Of a DNA stretch of 64,000 bases, positions 35,847-44,979 are shown in pieces. The stretch spans positions 168,188,689-168,252,688 of the forward strand of contig NC_058523.1 of assembly GCF_904849725.1 (NCBI RefSeq), in the 5' to 3' direction. The position numbers and the translations under genes were made by a program. Every line of letters starts with the position of its first letter. Positions within the stretch are counted from its first letter, which is position 1. Source of the DNA: Hordeum vulgare subsp. vulgare (Eukaryota; Streptophyta; Magnoliopsida; Poales; Poaceae). The notes below the pieces were generated by a model, which was not told where the DNA came from, made no database searches, and saw only the letters and a list, made by a program, of their open reading frames with translations.

Positions 35847-36752
35847 CTAGAAGAAAGCCCTACAACCATGATCCACTTTCTCAATTGCCCACTTCGGAGC
35901 CTCGGCCACAATTAAGTGGTGCGTAGGCCTAGCCCTCATCACTTGATTCACCAGAATCAACCTCCCCGGTCGAGTTACTAGACCTCTTTGCCACCCCCGG
36001 AGAATTTTGAGCGCCCCGTCCACCATGAATTGGCAATCAGAGTGCGTCAGATGTTTGATGCCCAGTTGGAGACCCAGATACTTGCAGGGAAAGCGATCAA
36101 TCTTCCATGGCAAAGCATTCCTGACCACCTCCTCGCCATGATCCTCTCCATGGATCATAATCGCAGATGATTTGACGAAGTTAACGTGTAAACCCGAAGC
36201 CTTTCCAAACATCATGAGAACCTCCTTCAAGAAAGTGATATCAGCCCAAGATGGCCTAATGAATAACACCACATCATTAGCATACAGCAAGAGTCGCTTC
36301 AAAGGCTTGCACCCATTCAATTTCTCCAAAATCTTGAGCTCGTGCGCCTTGACCATGAAGGCCGTAATGGTCTCCATTGCAATAACAAATGGCAGCGGGG
36401 AAATCGAGTCCCCCTGCCGCAATCTGCACGCATGAATGAACTTGTCGGTCACACATCCATTCACCACAATCCTCGCGCTGGCAGTAGTAAGCATAGTCGC
36501 AATCCAAGCAAGCCATCTCTCTGAGAAACCCATAGCACGCAGGACTTCAAAAAGAAAGGGCCACGACATGGAGTCAAACGCCCGAGCGATGTCCAATTTG
36601 AGCAGGACTCCTTTTGCTTTCCTTTGGTGCAATTTCTTGGCCATTTGCCTCACAAGCAGAAAATTGTCATGAAGATTCCTACCATGAATGAAAGCAGATT
36701 GGTTAAGGCTCACCAACTCTCCCATCCGCGGGCAAATCATGTTCGCCATCAA
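35847..36752 (-). pseudogene. LINE reverse transcriptase domain (ORF2 fragment)
   Basis: A 301-codon open frame with L1-clade RT blocks in order: NQSAFIHGRNLHDNFLLVRQ, GVLLKLDIARAFDSMSWPFL (first catalytic Asp in LDIARAFDS), MGFSERWLAWI, RLRQGDSISPLPFVIAMETI (usual GDPLSPLLF), LLLYANDVVLFIRP, and FPCKYLGLQLGIKHLT. The active-site motif is YAND where YADD is expected, so one metal-binding Asp is lost. The frame continues 5' of the stated start without an ATG because of truncation. A stop follows CRAFF at 35847, where related proteins continue (FFWAG...). Confidence 0.8.
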
Positions 36753-37101
36753 CTTGGATGCCAGCTTTGGAATGCTATGAACTAAGTTGATCGGCCTGAA
36801 CTCATTGATGCATGTCGTCTTCGAGGGTCAAACTGACGATCACTAAAAACTGTTTGTGGACAGATTTTAGGAGAGCGATAGTCCTCCAACAAGGCTCCAT
36901 TTGCCTTTTTTAATAATTTCTAATTAATTCCTACAAATCAAAGTGTGAAACAAGAATTTGTGCAATTTTGCAATCATTAATAGGTTCGACCCAAAAAATA
37001 ATATAAAATTGTAGTAAAATGATTGTAAAACATCCAAGAATGATAATATAACACCATGGGACAAGCAAAAATTATAGATACGTTGAAGACGTATCAAACC
37101 T

Positions 37102-37453
37102 ATGGCCCCGGGTCTATTTTCCATATTATACTTTCAGATATATAAACCAAAAATACCAAAAATATATTGTTGTCATTTATTTACTTTTAGTTTACTTTTA
37201 GTTCTAGCAATATTTTATATCTATCTCTATCAGATCTCATCCTTGAAAATAACCGTGAAGGGATTGACAACCCCTTTTTAGCGTTGGGTGCAAGTGTATG
37301 ATTGTTTGTGCACGTGCTAAGATTGGGGCCTTGCTTGTTCCTCCTACTGGATTCATACCTTGGTTCTCAAAAAACTGAGGGAAATACTTATCTACTTTCC
37401 TGCATCACCATTTCCTCTTCAAGGGAAAACCAACACAAGCTCAAGAAGTATCA
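37102..37453 (+). repeat. 3' LTR of Athila A, second part
   Basis: Resumes at ATGGCCCCGGGTC after the AACCT TSD and ends with CTCAAGAAGTATCA at 37453. It matches the 5' LTR at about 18516-18860, with a 14-base local duplication near 37190 (TTTACTTTTAGTTTACTTTTAG). Confidence 0.8.
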
Positions 37454-37458
37454 GGGAT

Positions 37459-37665
37459 CGCGGGACGGATTGTGATTAGATCGCAGGACGGATCGTGATT
37501 GGATCACGAAGACGTTCGACTACATCAACTGTGTTATATACACTTTCGCTTAGCGATCTACAAGGGTATGTAGATGCACTCCCCCCTCTCGTAGATGTTG
37601 ATCTCCATAGGTTGATCTTGGTGAGCGTAGGATTTTTTTTGTTTCCCATGCGACGTTCCCCAACA
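37459..37665 (+). mobile_element. Angela-type Copia 3' LTR, second part (Angela 1)
   Basis: Continues the LTR broken at 17296 after the second GGGAT copy. It has GATCACGAAGACGTTCGACT, CTTAGCGATCTACAAGGG and ends CGACGTTCCCCAACA at 37665, the standard 3' end of BARE/WIS/Angela LTRs. The bases after it, CTATC, would be the right TSD copy; the left copy is not in the window because the 5' half of the element is missing. Confidence 0.8.
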
Positions 37666-38918
37666 CTATCAAGGCATTTTAATAGCCATTCTCAGATATA
37701 TTGCCATGCAACTTCTAGCCTTACGTCTCATGACTTGTGTGTTCATCATCATATTGCTTTGCATGATCATAAGATAGCTAGCACGATATTTCCATGGCTT
37801 GTCCATTTTTTGACATCCTTGCTATAGTATATCATTCCACATGCTAGTACACTGCCAGAGGCATTCATATAGAGTCGTCTTGTTTAGTACTCCCTCCGTC
37901 CCAAAATAACTGTCTCAACTTTATAATAGAGCTAGTACAAAGTTGTACTAAGCTTAAGACACTTATTTCGGGAAGGAGGGAGTAGTTTTTCATATCGAGC
38001 TATAAATAGATAGAAGTGTGGTGTTTATCATTATTAGAGCACTGTCTCAGTGAGGAAATGATGATGCAAACAATGATTCCCACACAAGTGGGGATGAGAC
38101 TCTAGAGGAAAAATAGAAAGAAAAAAAGAAAAAAGGGAAATAAAAAAGGGAAAAAATAAAAAAGAAAAACGGGAAAAGGAATAAACGAAAAAATGAGAGA
38201 ATAGAGAGAAGGGACAGTGCTACTACCTTTTTCCGCACTTGTGCTTAGTGAAAGCACCATGTTTTTCATATAGAGAGTCTCATGTTTTGTCATTTTCATA
38301 TACTCGTGGGATTTTTTTCATTATATAACTTGGCTTGCATATTCCGATGAAACACTTCCTCAAATCCCCGAGGTCTTCATGAGCATGCAAGTTCTAGTGC
38401 ATCCGTTGCATGGCAATCCCTACTCCTCGCATTTATACCGATTGATGGGCATATCCATTGTCTATTGGTAAGCCTAGTTGATGCAACATTTTCTTCTCCA
38501 CTTTTACTCATTTGAAACCTACCACCATATTCTATTCCACCTATATGATATGTCCATGGTTCATGCTCATGTACTGAGTGAGGTATAACATACTAAAGCG
38601 TGTTAAGAAGTATGATCCAATTGCGAGGCTTAACACCATGGTACTTGAAATTTATATTTATGTGGTGAAGACGGAGCCATGCCATGCTAATATGATATAA
38701 TGAATGGGGAATAAACATTCTTTAGGGATTCTATATTTTGAAAGTTGATGATTATGTTACTTATGTTTATGGATATTACTATGTTGATGTTTATTGATTC
38801 ATCATTTCTCAATGATCATACATGAAAAATATTACATGTTAGGTAGCATGTCACATAAAAAATTCTGTTTTCATCATTTACCTACTCGAGGACAACCAAG
38901 AATTAAGCTTGGGGATGC
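37666..38918 (+). other. Athila D 3' internal region
   Basis: Colinear with the 3' region of Athila E (46603-47727): ATATTGCCATG, a GAGTCGTC...TTTT block with a Stowaway MITE in it, GGCAATCCCTACTC, and CATTTACCTACTCGAGGACA before the polypurine tract AATTAAGCTTGGGGATGCT (38901-38919). No ORF is present; the 5' part of the element is lost. The A-rich stretch at 38110-38200 gives low-complexity open frames with no meaning. Confidence 0.7.
37890..37982. mobile_element. Stowaway MITE, 93 bp
   Basis: CTCCCTCCGTCCCAAAATAA on the left and GGAAGGAGGGAG on the right form inverted repeats across almost the whole element, with TA TSDs at 37888-37889 and 37983-37984. The empty site is visible in Athila E (TTTTTAGTAGTTTTTCATG near 46800). 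Confidence 0.9.
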
Positions 38919-40440
38919 TCATACATCTCCAACGTATCTATAATTTTTTATTGTTCCATGCTATTATATTATTAATCTTGGATGTTTTATAAGCATTTAT
39001 ATGATGTTTTATATCATTTTAGCACTAACCTATTAACCAAGAGCCCATTGCTAGTTGTTGTTTTCTGCATGTTTTTGGCTTTTCAGAAGAACAACACCAA
39101 ATGAAGTCCAAATGCAACAAAACTTTTTGATGATTTTTTCTGTACAAAAATAAGATGTTGAAGCTTTGGGGGAAGAGCGGAGGACCCACGGGGTCCCCCA
39201 AGCCAACAGGGTGCACCCAGGGGGGTCGTGCCCTCATGGCTTGGGGACACCTCCCAACTCCTCCAACCCTAACCCCACATGTATAAATCCTATTTCTTTG
39301 GGTAAACACCAAAGAGCCACCCAAAATACTTTTTCCTCCATTGCAAGTTTGTGTTCCACCGTGATCCCATCTGGAGCCCTATTCTGGTGACCTGCCGGAG
39401 GGGTGGGTCAATCACGGAGGGCCTCTACATCAACCTTTCTCCTCCCATTGTGATGTGTGAGTAGTTTATCACACACCTACAGGTCTGTAGTTAGTACCTA
39501 TATGGTTATCTCTCTCTCTTTTTATGTTCTTCAATGCCAATATCATCGCAATTCCCGCAGTGATTTATCTTATGTAATCACGCTTTGCGGTGTATTTGTT
39601 GGGATCCGATGAGTTGTGGGTTTATGTTTACATTATTGATGAGAGTATATTGGATCTTTGATGTCTATATATGTGCGTGATTATGAAAAAACTTTGTATT
39701 TGTCTTTGATCTATCGGTTTCGTTTGGCCAACTAGATTGATTTATCTTCAGCGGGAGTTGTGCGTTGTACTGGGTTCAATCTTGTCGTGCTCAATCCGAG
39801 TGACACAAAGGGACATGACACGTATTTGTATTTATTCATATTATTCGAGTATACTTTGTCTACATCATGTCATCCTGCTTAAAAAATTACTCTGTTTTAC
39901 TTAATACTCTAGATGCATGCTGGATAGCGGTCAATGAGTGGAGTAATAGTAGTAGATGCAGGTAGGAGTAGGTCTACTTGCTTACAGACGTGATGCCTAT
40001 ATATGTAATTATTACCATGAATAAGTATTACATAACTCTATGCTTTTCTATGAATTACCCAACAGTAATTTGTTTACCCATTGTATGCTTTCTTTGAAAG
40101 AGAAGCCTCTGGCAAAAAGTATGGCCCTTGGGTCTTACAAATATATTACTAAAATACAAAAAATACCTTGATGTCTTTTATTTATTGTTATGCATTATAT
40201 ATGTATATTATTTATCAATTACTAATTATCACTTGCAAGTAACGAGTTCAAGGTGATTGACAACCCTCTTGCCCGCATTGCAAGTGTGTGCTCTTTCGTG
40301 TGTATGTGCTGAAAATGGGATTTTACGTGGTCCTCCTATTGGTTCGATAACACTGGTTCTCACTGAGGGAAATACTTATCTCTACTATGTTTCATCTCCC
40401 CTCCTCTTCAGGGAAAACCCAACACAATTTACAAGTAGCA
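38919..40440 (+). mobile_element. 3' LTR of Athila D
   Basis: Begins TCATACATCTCCAACGTATC (first G changed to C in TG) and ends ATTTACAAGTAGCA at 40440, about 1.52 kb. Internal blocks match the other Athila A/E-type LTRs, such as GGGTCAATCACGGAGGGCCT and GATTGACAACCC. Confidence 0.8.
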
Positions 40441-40980
40441 GACCACCAGGTCGCCACATTGCCTCGTGGCGCAACTACTCCTCTAGGGAGCACCACCTGG
40501 CCATGTGCGCCCCGTGGCCACCTCCTTCCGATGATTACACCACCATCAATTCCCATATATGCCAGAAAAAATCACATCAAAGAATCATCATGTTTTACAA
40601 TACAGAGCTGCCAACACCTCCTATTCTTTATCGGAAGCCCTAATTCGGAGTTTGTTTCTCACTCCAGAGAGAGAGAGAGAGATGTGTCGCCGTCATAATC
40701 ACCAACCCTTCTTCACCAACAATTTCATGAAGCTAGTATCCATGTGTGAGAAATTCTTTTGTAGGAATATGGAGATAAATGGTATTTGGATGACATTTCT
40801 CATGTAATCGTTATCATATTTGTCCCTTCTATCCATTATGTTCCGGGATTGATGTTGCTGTGACTTTGCTATGCTTAATGCTTGTCACTAGGGCTCGAGT
40901 TCCATGGTTTCATATCTGAACTGTCTATGTTTTCATGAATATATTTTTTTCCTGATCTTATCTCCAAGTTGTATGCACCT
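40441..40980 (+). mobile_element. Fragment of another LTR (R/U5-like), host of Athila E
   Basis: After the end of LTR D the sequence changes to GACCACCAGGTCGCCACATT and later GGAATATGGAGATAAATGG, TTCATATCTGAACTGTCTATG and TATCTCCAAGTTGTATGCACC. These last phrases resemble the middle of an abundant Triticeae Gypsy LTR. It contains a (GA)n run at 40665-40683. Athila E interrupts it at 40981, with CACCT (40976-40980) as candidate left TSD. The continuation is not in the window. Confidence 0.4.
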
Positions 40981-41033
40981 TGATACGTCTCCAACGTATC
41001 TATAATTTTTGATTGTTCCGTGCTATTATATTA

Positions 41034-42513
41034 TCACTAGGAAAAATGCTTGTGTGTTGCAACGGGAGAAATTAATGATCGATGCCCTTAGCTCATGGAC
41101 TCATTCGTTGTAACACCATAAAAGAAAAGGAACACTTACTTTTACAATTCCATATATTATTTGTATATAGTTGTGTCCAATACATCATAAGGGATATCGA
41201 CAAATAACACGACAAATATCAATCAGGTTTAATAAGGGGGTGTTGCATGAGATTTATTATATTTGATTATGGAAGTTCAAGATAATACCGTTGTAGAAAT
41301 AATCCATATGTTGGCATTAGCTAAATTTCAATATATTCACATAGCCATTATAATACCCAAAGTAGATTTCATTACACATTACCTAAAAGACATGATGAAG
41401 AATTCTAAGAGGTAATGAACCACTTTATTAAATTTCCGAAACACTCTAAGAAATAATAACAAAGTGTAAATATAGGTCTGAATCTACAGAACCATATAAA
41501 GGGCATGCATGTGAGCATCTAAACAATTGATAATGCCATTGATTGTGCTAGCTATTTTGACTGCTTATTTGCATCCCTTCTACTTACACATGCAAATACA
41601 GGACACATTTTTAATGAAAGAATCAATTCAGTAGAAATACACACGCATAAGAATGGCCATTGTTGCGTTGTGTCACCATTATCTTGTATAGTAGATGTGC
41701 AAATACATGTACAACAGGCATGAGAAGTTGGTGGCGCACCTCGCCGGGCAGTCCACGCTCTCTGCTAGCACCCATGGCCGAACATGCTGATGTTCCAATC
41801 TGAACTCGTCGGCTCGAAGCTTGTCGAGTCACCTACAACACTGTACGCTGGCACGGGCGCCGCAATAGTGGTCGTAGGTTGCATGCAACGTTGCCGGTCC
41901 CAGGAGGTCAAAGAATTTCTTTTGGGTGGCTCTTGTGCGTGCTTCAATCTTTGTCTCCTTGTCGCATACGTGGTTTGGTATCATACATCGATCAACTGGC
42001 CGGCTGCCTATAGTTGTGTGTATATGCACATTCATCGTTATTGTGCAACCTTTGTTGGATCAAAAATGATGTTGCTTCTTGTTGATTCCTAAGCCAGCAA
42101 CATATATAGGCGGGTCAAAAAAACATATATAGCCGGGACTCATTGTATGCGGCCGAGGTGGGATTAGTCAAAATAGAATATCGACATGCCCTCTTTCTTT
42201 TCTAATTCATACTATTAACAACAAAGAAACCTCCCTTCCAGACATAAGCCTGCTCTAACTCTGTTAGTTAGTTCAGAGAAATTAGTGCGTGCATGACTAT
42301 TGGTCATGACTTCGATTCTTAGTCTGGCCACACAACATTTTTTCTTTTTTGCTGAACGATGTACGGATCTGCTAGACGAAAAATTTATACTGAGGGCTGA
42401 TTCTTAAAAGTTTCTTATCCTGAGGGTTGATTCTTAAATTTTTTAGGGAGTTTTCTATAAAATAACATGACGGACCGAGAATACCTATTTCTTTTAATAG
42501 TAGGTATAGATTC
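41034..42513. mobile_element. Unclassified 1.5 kb insertion in the Athila E 5' LTR
   Basis: The LTR breaks after GCTATTATATTA(TCA) and resumes at TTCTAGGATGATTTT; the uninterrupted form is at 47767-47800. The insert starts CTAGGAAAAATGCTTGTGTG and TTGCAACGGGAG and ends TTAATAGTAGGTATAGA. I associate these ends with non-autonomous grass elements, but no clear terminal inverted repeat or TSD could be read by eye. Open frames (41784-42092 and others) have no recognisable domain. A tRNA-like stretch and a duplicated CTGAGGG(C/T)TGATTCTTAAA phrase (about 42391 and 42420) lie near the right end. Confidence 0.55.
42258..42352 (+). repeat. tRNA-derived SINE-like segment
   Basis: GTTAGTTAGTTCAGAG resembles a D-arm/A-box region, GCATGACTATTGGTCATG can form an anticodon-like arm, and CTTCGATTCTT resembles the T-arm/B-box (GGTTCGANTCC), in tRNA order and spacing, followed by a T-rich stretch. 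It cannot fold into a full acceptor stem as written, so it is not called a tRNA gene. Confidence 0.35.
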
Positions 42514-44010
42514 TAGGATGATTTTCACGCATTTACTTGCAAATTTATATTATTCTTGAGCACTAACCTATTAACCTAGTGTCAAGTGCCAGTTGTTGTT
42601 TTTGCATGTTTTCGGCTTCTCGGGAATATTATACCAAATGAAGTCCAAATACCCCGTAACTTTTTGATGATTTTTTCTGGAAAAAATAAGGACTTGGAAG
42701 CTTTGGAGGGAGGCTAAAGGGCACATAGGGTGCCCCCAAGCCATCAGGGCGTTCCTAGGGGCTGGTCATGCCCAGATGGCTTCGAGACACCTCCCATCTC
42801 TCCAACTCTTGTTATCTAACTTATAAATTCTCATATATCCCAAAAATCCTAGAGAGCCTCCAGAAACACTTTTTTCGTCGCCTCAATTCTCTATTCCGTT
42901 GTGTGCCCATATGGAGCCCTTTTCTGGTGCCCTGCTAGAGGGGGGATTGAACACGGAGGGCCTCTAAATAAACCTTGCTGCTACCATGGTGATGTGTAAG
43001 TAGTTCACCATAAACCTAGAGGTATGTAGTTACTACCTAGATGGGTATCTCTCTCTCTCTCTATGTTCCTCATTGCCAAGATCACCACGATTTCCATGGA
43101 GATCTATCTTATGTAATCACTTTCGCGGTGTGTTTCTTGGGATCCAATAAATTGTGGGTTTATATTCAGATTATTCATGAATAAATATTTGATTCTTCAC
43201 TGAGTTCTTATATGCATGATTATTATAGCTTCGTAATTCTCTCCGATCTATCGGTTTGGTTTGGCTAGCTAGATTGATTTATCTTCAGTGGGATAGGTGC
43301 GTTGTAGTGGGTTCAATCTTGCAGTGCTCAATCCCAGTGACAGCAAGGGACATGGCACGTATTGTATTGTTGCTACTAAGGGTTAAATGATGGGGTTCAT
43401 TCCTATTAATTGGATTTATTTTGTGTGCATCATGTCATCATCCTCCAAGCATTACTCTATTTTTTACTTGATACTCTAGATGCATGTTGGATAGTGGTCG
43501 ATGGTTAGAGTAATGATAGTAGATGTAGGCAGGAGTCGGTCTACTTGCTTATAGACGTGATGCCTATATATTTGATCATTGTCATGAATAAATATTGCAT
43601 GACTATCCTCTTTTCTATCAATTGCCCAAGAGTAATTTGTTTACTCACCGTATGCTTTCTACGAGAGAGAAGCTTGTAGCGAAACCTATGGCCCCTAGGT
43701 ATCTTCACTAATATATTACTAAAACAATAAATTCCTTGCTGCCTTCTTATATTTGTATTTTCTTTTTTTTTAATATATTTTTATTATCTATCTATCGCTA
43801 CTTATCACTTGCAAGTAACGAGTTCATGGGGATTGACTGCGTTGGGTGCAAGTGTTTGCTCTTTTCTGCACAGGTGCCGAAGATGGGACATTGTGTGGTT
43901 CTCCTAATTTTTAAATAACCTTGGTTCTCACTGAGGTAAATACTTAGCTTTAGTTTGTTGCATCATCCCCTCCTCTTCGAGGAAAATCCCAACGCAATTC
44001 ACAAGTACTA
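42514..44010 (+). repeat. 5' LTR of Athila E, second part
   Basis: Continues from TTCTAGGATGATTTTCACGC to CAATTCACAAGTACTA, colinear with LTR D and the start of the E 3' LTR. The end is ACTA where AGCA is expected. Confidence 0.75.
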
Positions 44011-44021
44011 GAAAGAATTTC

Positions 44022-44039
44022 CAGTGTCGTTGCTGGGAA
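44022..44039 (+). promoter_or_regulatory. Degenerate primer-binding site of Athila E
   Basis: Reads CAGTGTCGTTGCTGGGAA against TGGCGCCGTTGCCGGGGA, in the right place 11 bases after the LTR end. Confidence 0.55.
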
Positions 44040-44221
44040 GTATCACCAATTTCCTATCAAGTACCTACAGACAAATTATCATTCACTTGTTCTACTTTTT
44101 ATTTGCTGTTATATTTTCTTGCTATAAAATAAAATATACAAAAATATTTATCTTTGTTAGTTTAATTGTTTGCTTGCTATACTTGCTAGTTTGTCTGTTT
44201 TGCTTGTTTAAAGTTGCTACC

Positions 44222-44748
44222 ATGTCTGATTTGATCATTGAAAAGGACAATGAGGGGGAAAACCCAAAAGAGGAAACTCCCCCACAGCGAGATGTAAAAA
44301 TATTTGTTACGAGGAAGGGGAAAAGCATTATTCGAGAATTCTTTAACTCTACGGGTACTTTGGCTTGCAAGGATACATCAGTCCTTAAAATAAACAAAAA
44401 TTACACCGATGATATTTCCGCTATTGTTCTTAAATTACAAGAGTATTTATGCATACTCACTCTACTTTGTAAAGGCTTTTATATGAGTTGTTTGTCATAA
44501 AAGACCATAGGTCTAATAATAATATAGCCACTCTTATCCCCATGCATGAATTTGACTATATAGTGCGAGAGGCGCGAGACATCTTTGATCACTATAATAT
44601 GAGTCGTGAACATCCTGTGATAGATGACGTTTTATATAATGACAACTATATGATGAGATATGTGTTTGAAGATAACCATACTTTTGATGAAAATACCAAA
44701 AAAGAAGTTCCTCCTATTCATATTATCCAACAAGTTTTTCAGTGCTAG
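44222..44748 (+). pseudogene. Athila E unknown ORF, one frameshift
   Basis: From ATG 44222 (MSDLIIEKDNEGENPKEETP) the frame runs to about 44470, then continues in another frame as ELFVIKDHRSNNNIATLIPM, HEFDYIVREARDIFDHYNMS and a Asp/Asn-rich tail ending at the stop at 44746. The total is about 175 residues, with a hydrophilic, charged N-terminus. A longer open frame from 44024 adds a hydrophobic Phe/Leu-rich leader that is probably untranslated. It does not resemble the ORF of Athila A and C or a retropepsin, although flanking blocks of the elements do match. Function unknown. Gag-like spacer is one possibility. Confidence 0.5.
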
Positions 44749-44929
44749 CAATAAATAATATTCTTGGATGGGAAGAGAGAACATGGAAGGTTTTGAATAA
44801 AGTAGCATTAACAAGGCTAAGACATTGACGGATGATGTGTTTCCCATTATATTTGAAAACCCACATCATGAACACACATCCCAAGCTCAGAGTGCTAAGA
44901 AGGATGGAAACACTAAGAACCATGCATTA

Positions 44930-44979
44930 TGCCTAGGTAGGGGCATAAAACAATAGTGTTTGTTGGGAGGCAACCCAAT
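44930..44979 (+). repeat. Conserved post-ORF hairpin block, copy E
   Basis: TGCCTAGGTAGGGGCATAAA followed by CAATAGTGTTTGTTGGGAGG and CAACCCAATA; stem TTGGG, loop AGGCAA, CCCAA. Confidence 0.6.

Larger units (their letters stand above)
34658..36815 (-). mobile_element. L1-type LINE, 5'-truncated, minus strand
   Basis: A non-LTR retrotransposon of about 2.16 kb inserted in the Athila C 5' LTR. Its 3' end is an A8 tail (T run at 34658-34665 on the plus strand). Reading from about 36812 on the minus strand gives CINEFRPINLVHSIPKLASK, the conserved start of the RT core, so the 5' end is truncated just before it, which is common for LINEs. The flanking GTCTTTGG / GTCTTCGAGG pair may be an imperfect TSD. 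ORF2 remains cover RT and the C-terminal zinc-binding region. Confidence 0.8.
23724..37096 (-). mobile_element. Athila C: non-autonomous Athila-type element with a different LTR
   Basis: Complete minus-strand LTR element flanked by the TSD AACCT (23719-23723 and 37097-37101). Left LTR (3') is 23724-25705; right LTR (5') is 29684-37096, interrupted by a CACTA element and a LINE. Removing those leaves about 1.98 kb, equal to the left LTR. Internal sequence has the polypurine tract at 25706-25722, a duplicated 3' region, an unknown ORF at 28722-29420 and two PBS-like sites at 29594-29673. It encodes no recognisable protease, reverse transcriptase or integrase. Confidence 0.85.
29684..37096 (-). 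repeat. 5' LTR of Athila C, with CACTA and LINE insertions
   Basis: Segments 29684-30716, 33991-34657 and about 36816-37096 are colinear with the LTR at 23724-25705. The breaks are occupied by the CACTA transposon and the LINE. Termini are TGATGTCTACTACACAATCT on the left and GTTGAAGACGTATCA on the right. Confidence 0.8.
17297..37453 (+). mobile_element. Athila A: non-autonomous Athila-type Gypsy element with nested insertions
   Basis: A complete plus-strand LTR element flanked by the 5-base TSD GGGAT. Parts in order: 5' LTR 17297-18860, PBS 18872-18889, one degenerate ORF 19095-19760, a conserved hairpin block 19931-19980, a long 3' region, a polypurine tract ending about 22524, and a 3' LTR split into 22525-23723 and 37102-37453 by Athila C. 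The LTRs are 1564 and about 1551 bases after removing the insertion. The element without Athila C is about 6.8 kb. There is no protease, reverse transcriptase or integrase sequence, so it depended on proteins from another element. Confidence 0.85.

Noticed and set aside
35988..36672. Several plus-strand open frames
   Set aside because: They are antisense shadows of the LINE reverse transcriptase.
42258..42330. Functional tRNA gene
   Set aside because: A- and B-box-like motifs exist, but no acceptor stem pairs and the D-arm is too degenerate; kept only as a SINE-like segment.
44024..44221. Membrane-protein N-terminus for the Athila E ORF
   Set aside because: The hydrophobic leader begins inside the PBS region, where translation is not expected; the ATG at 44222 is a better start.
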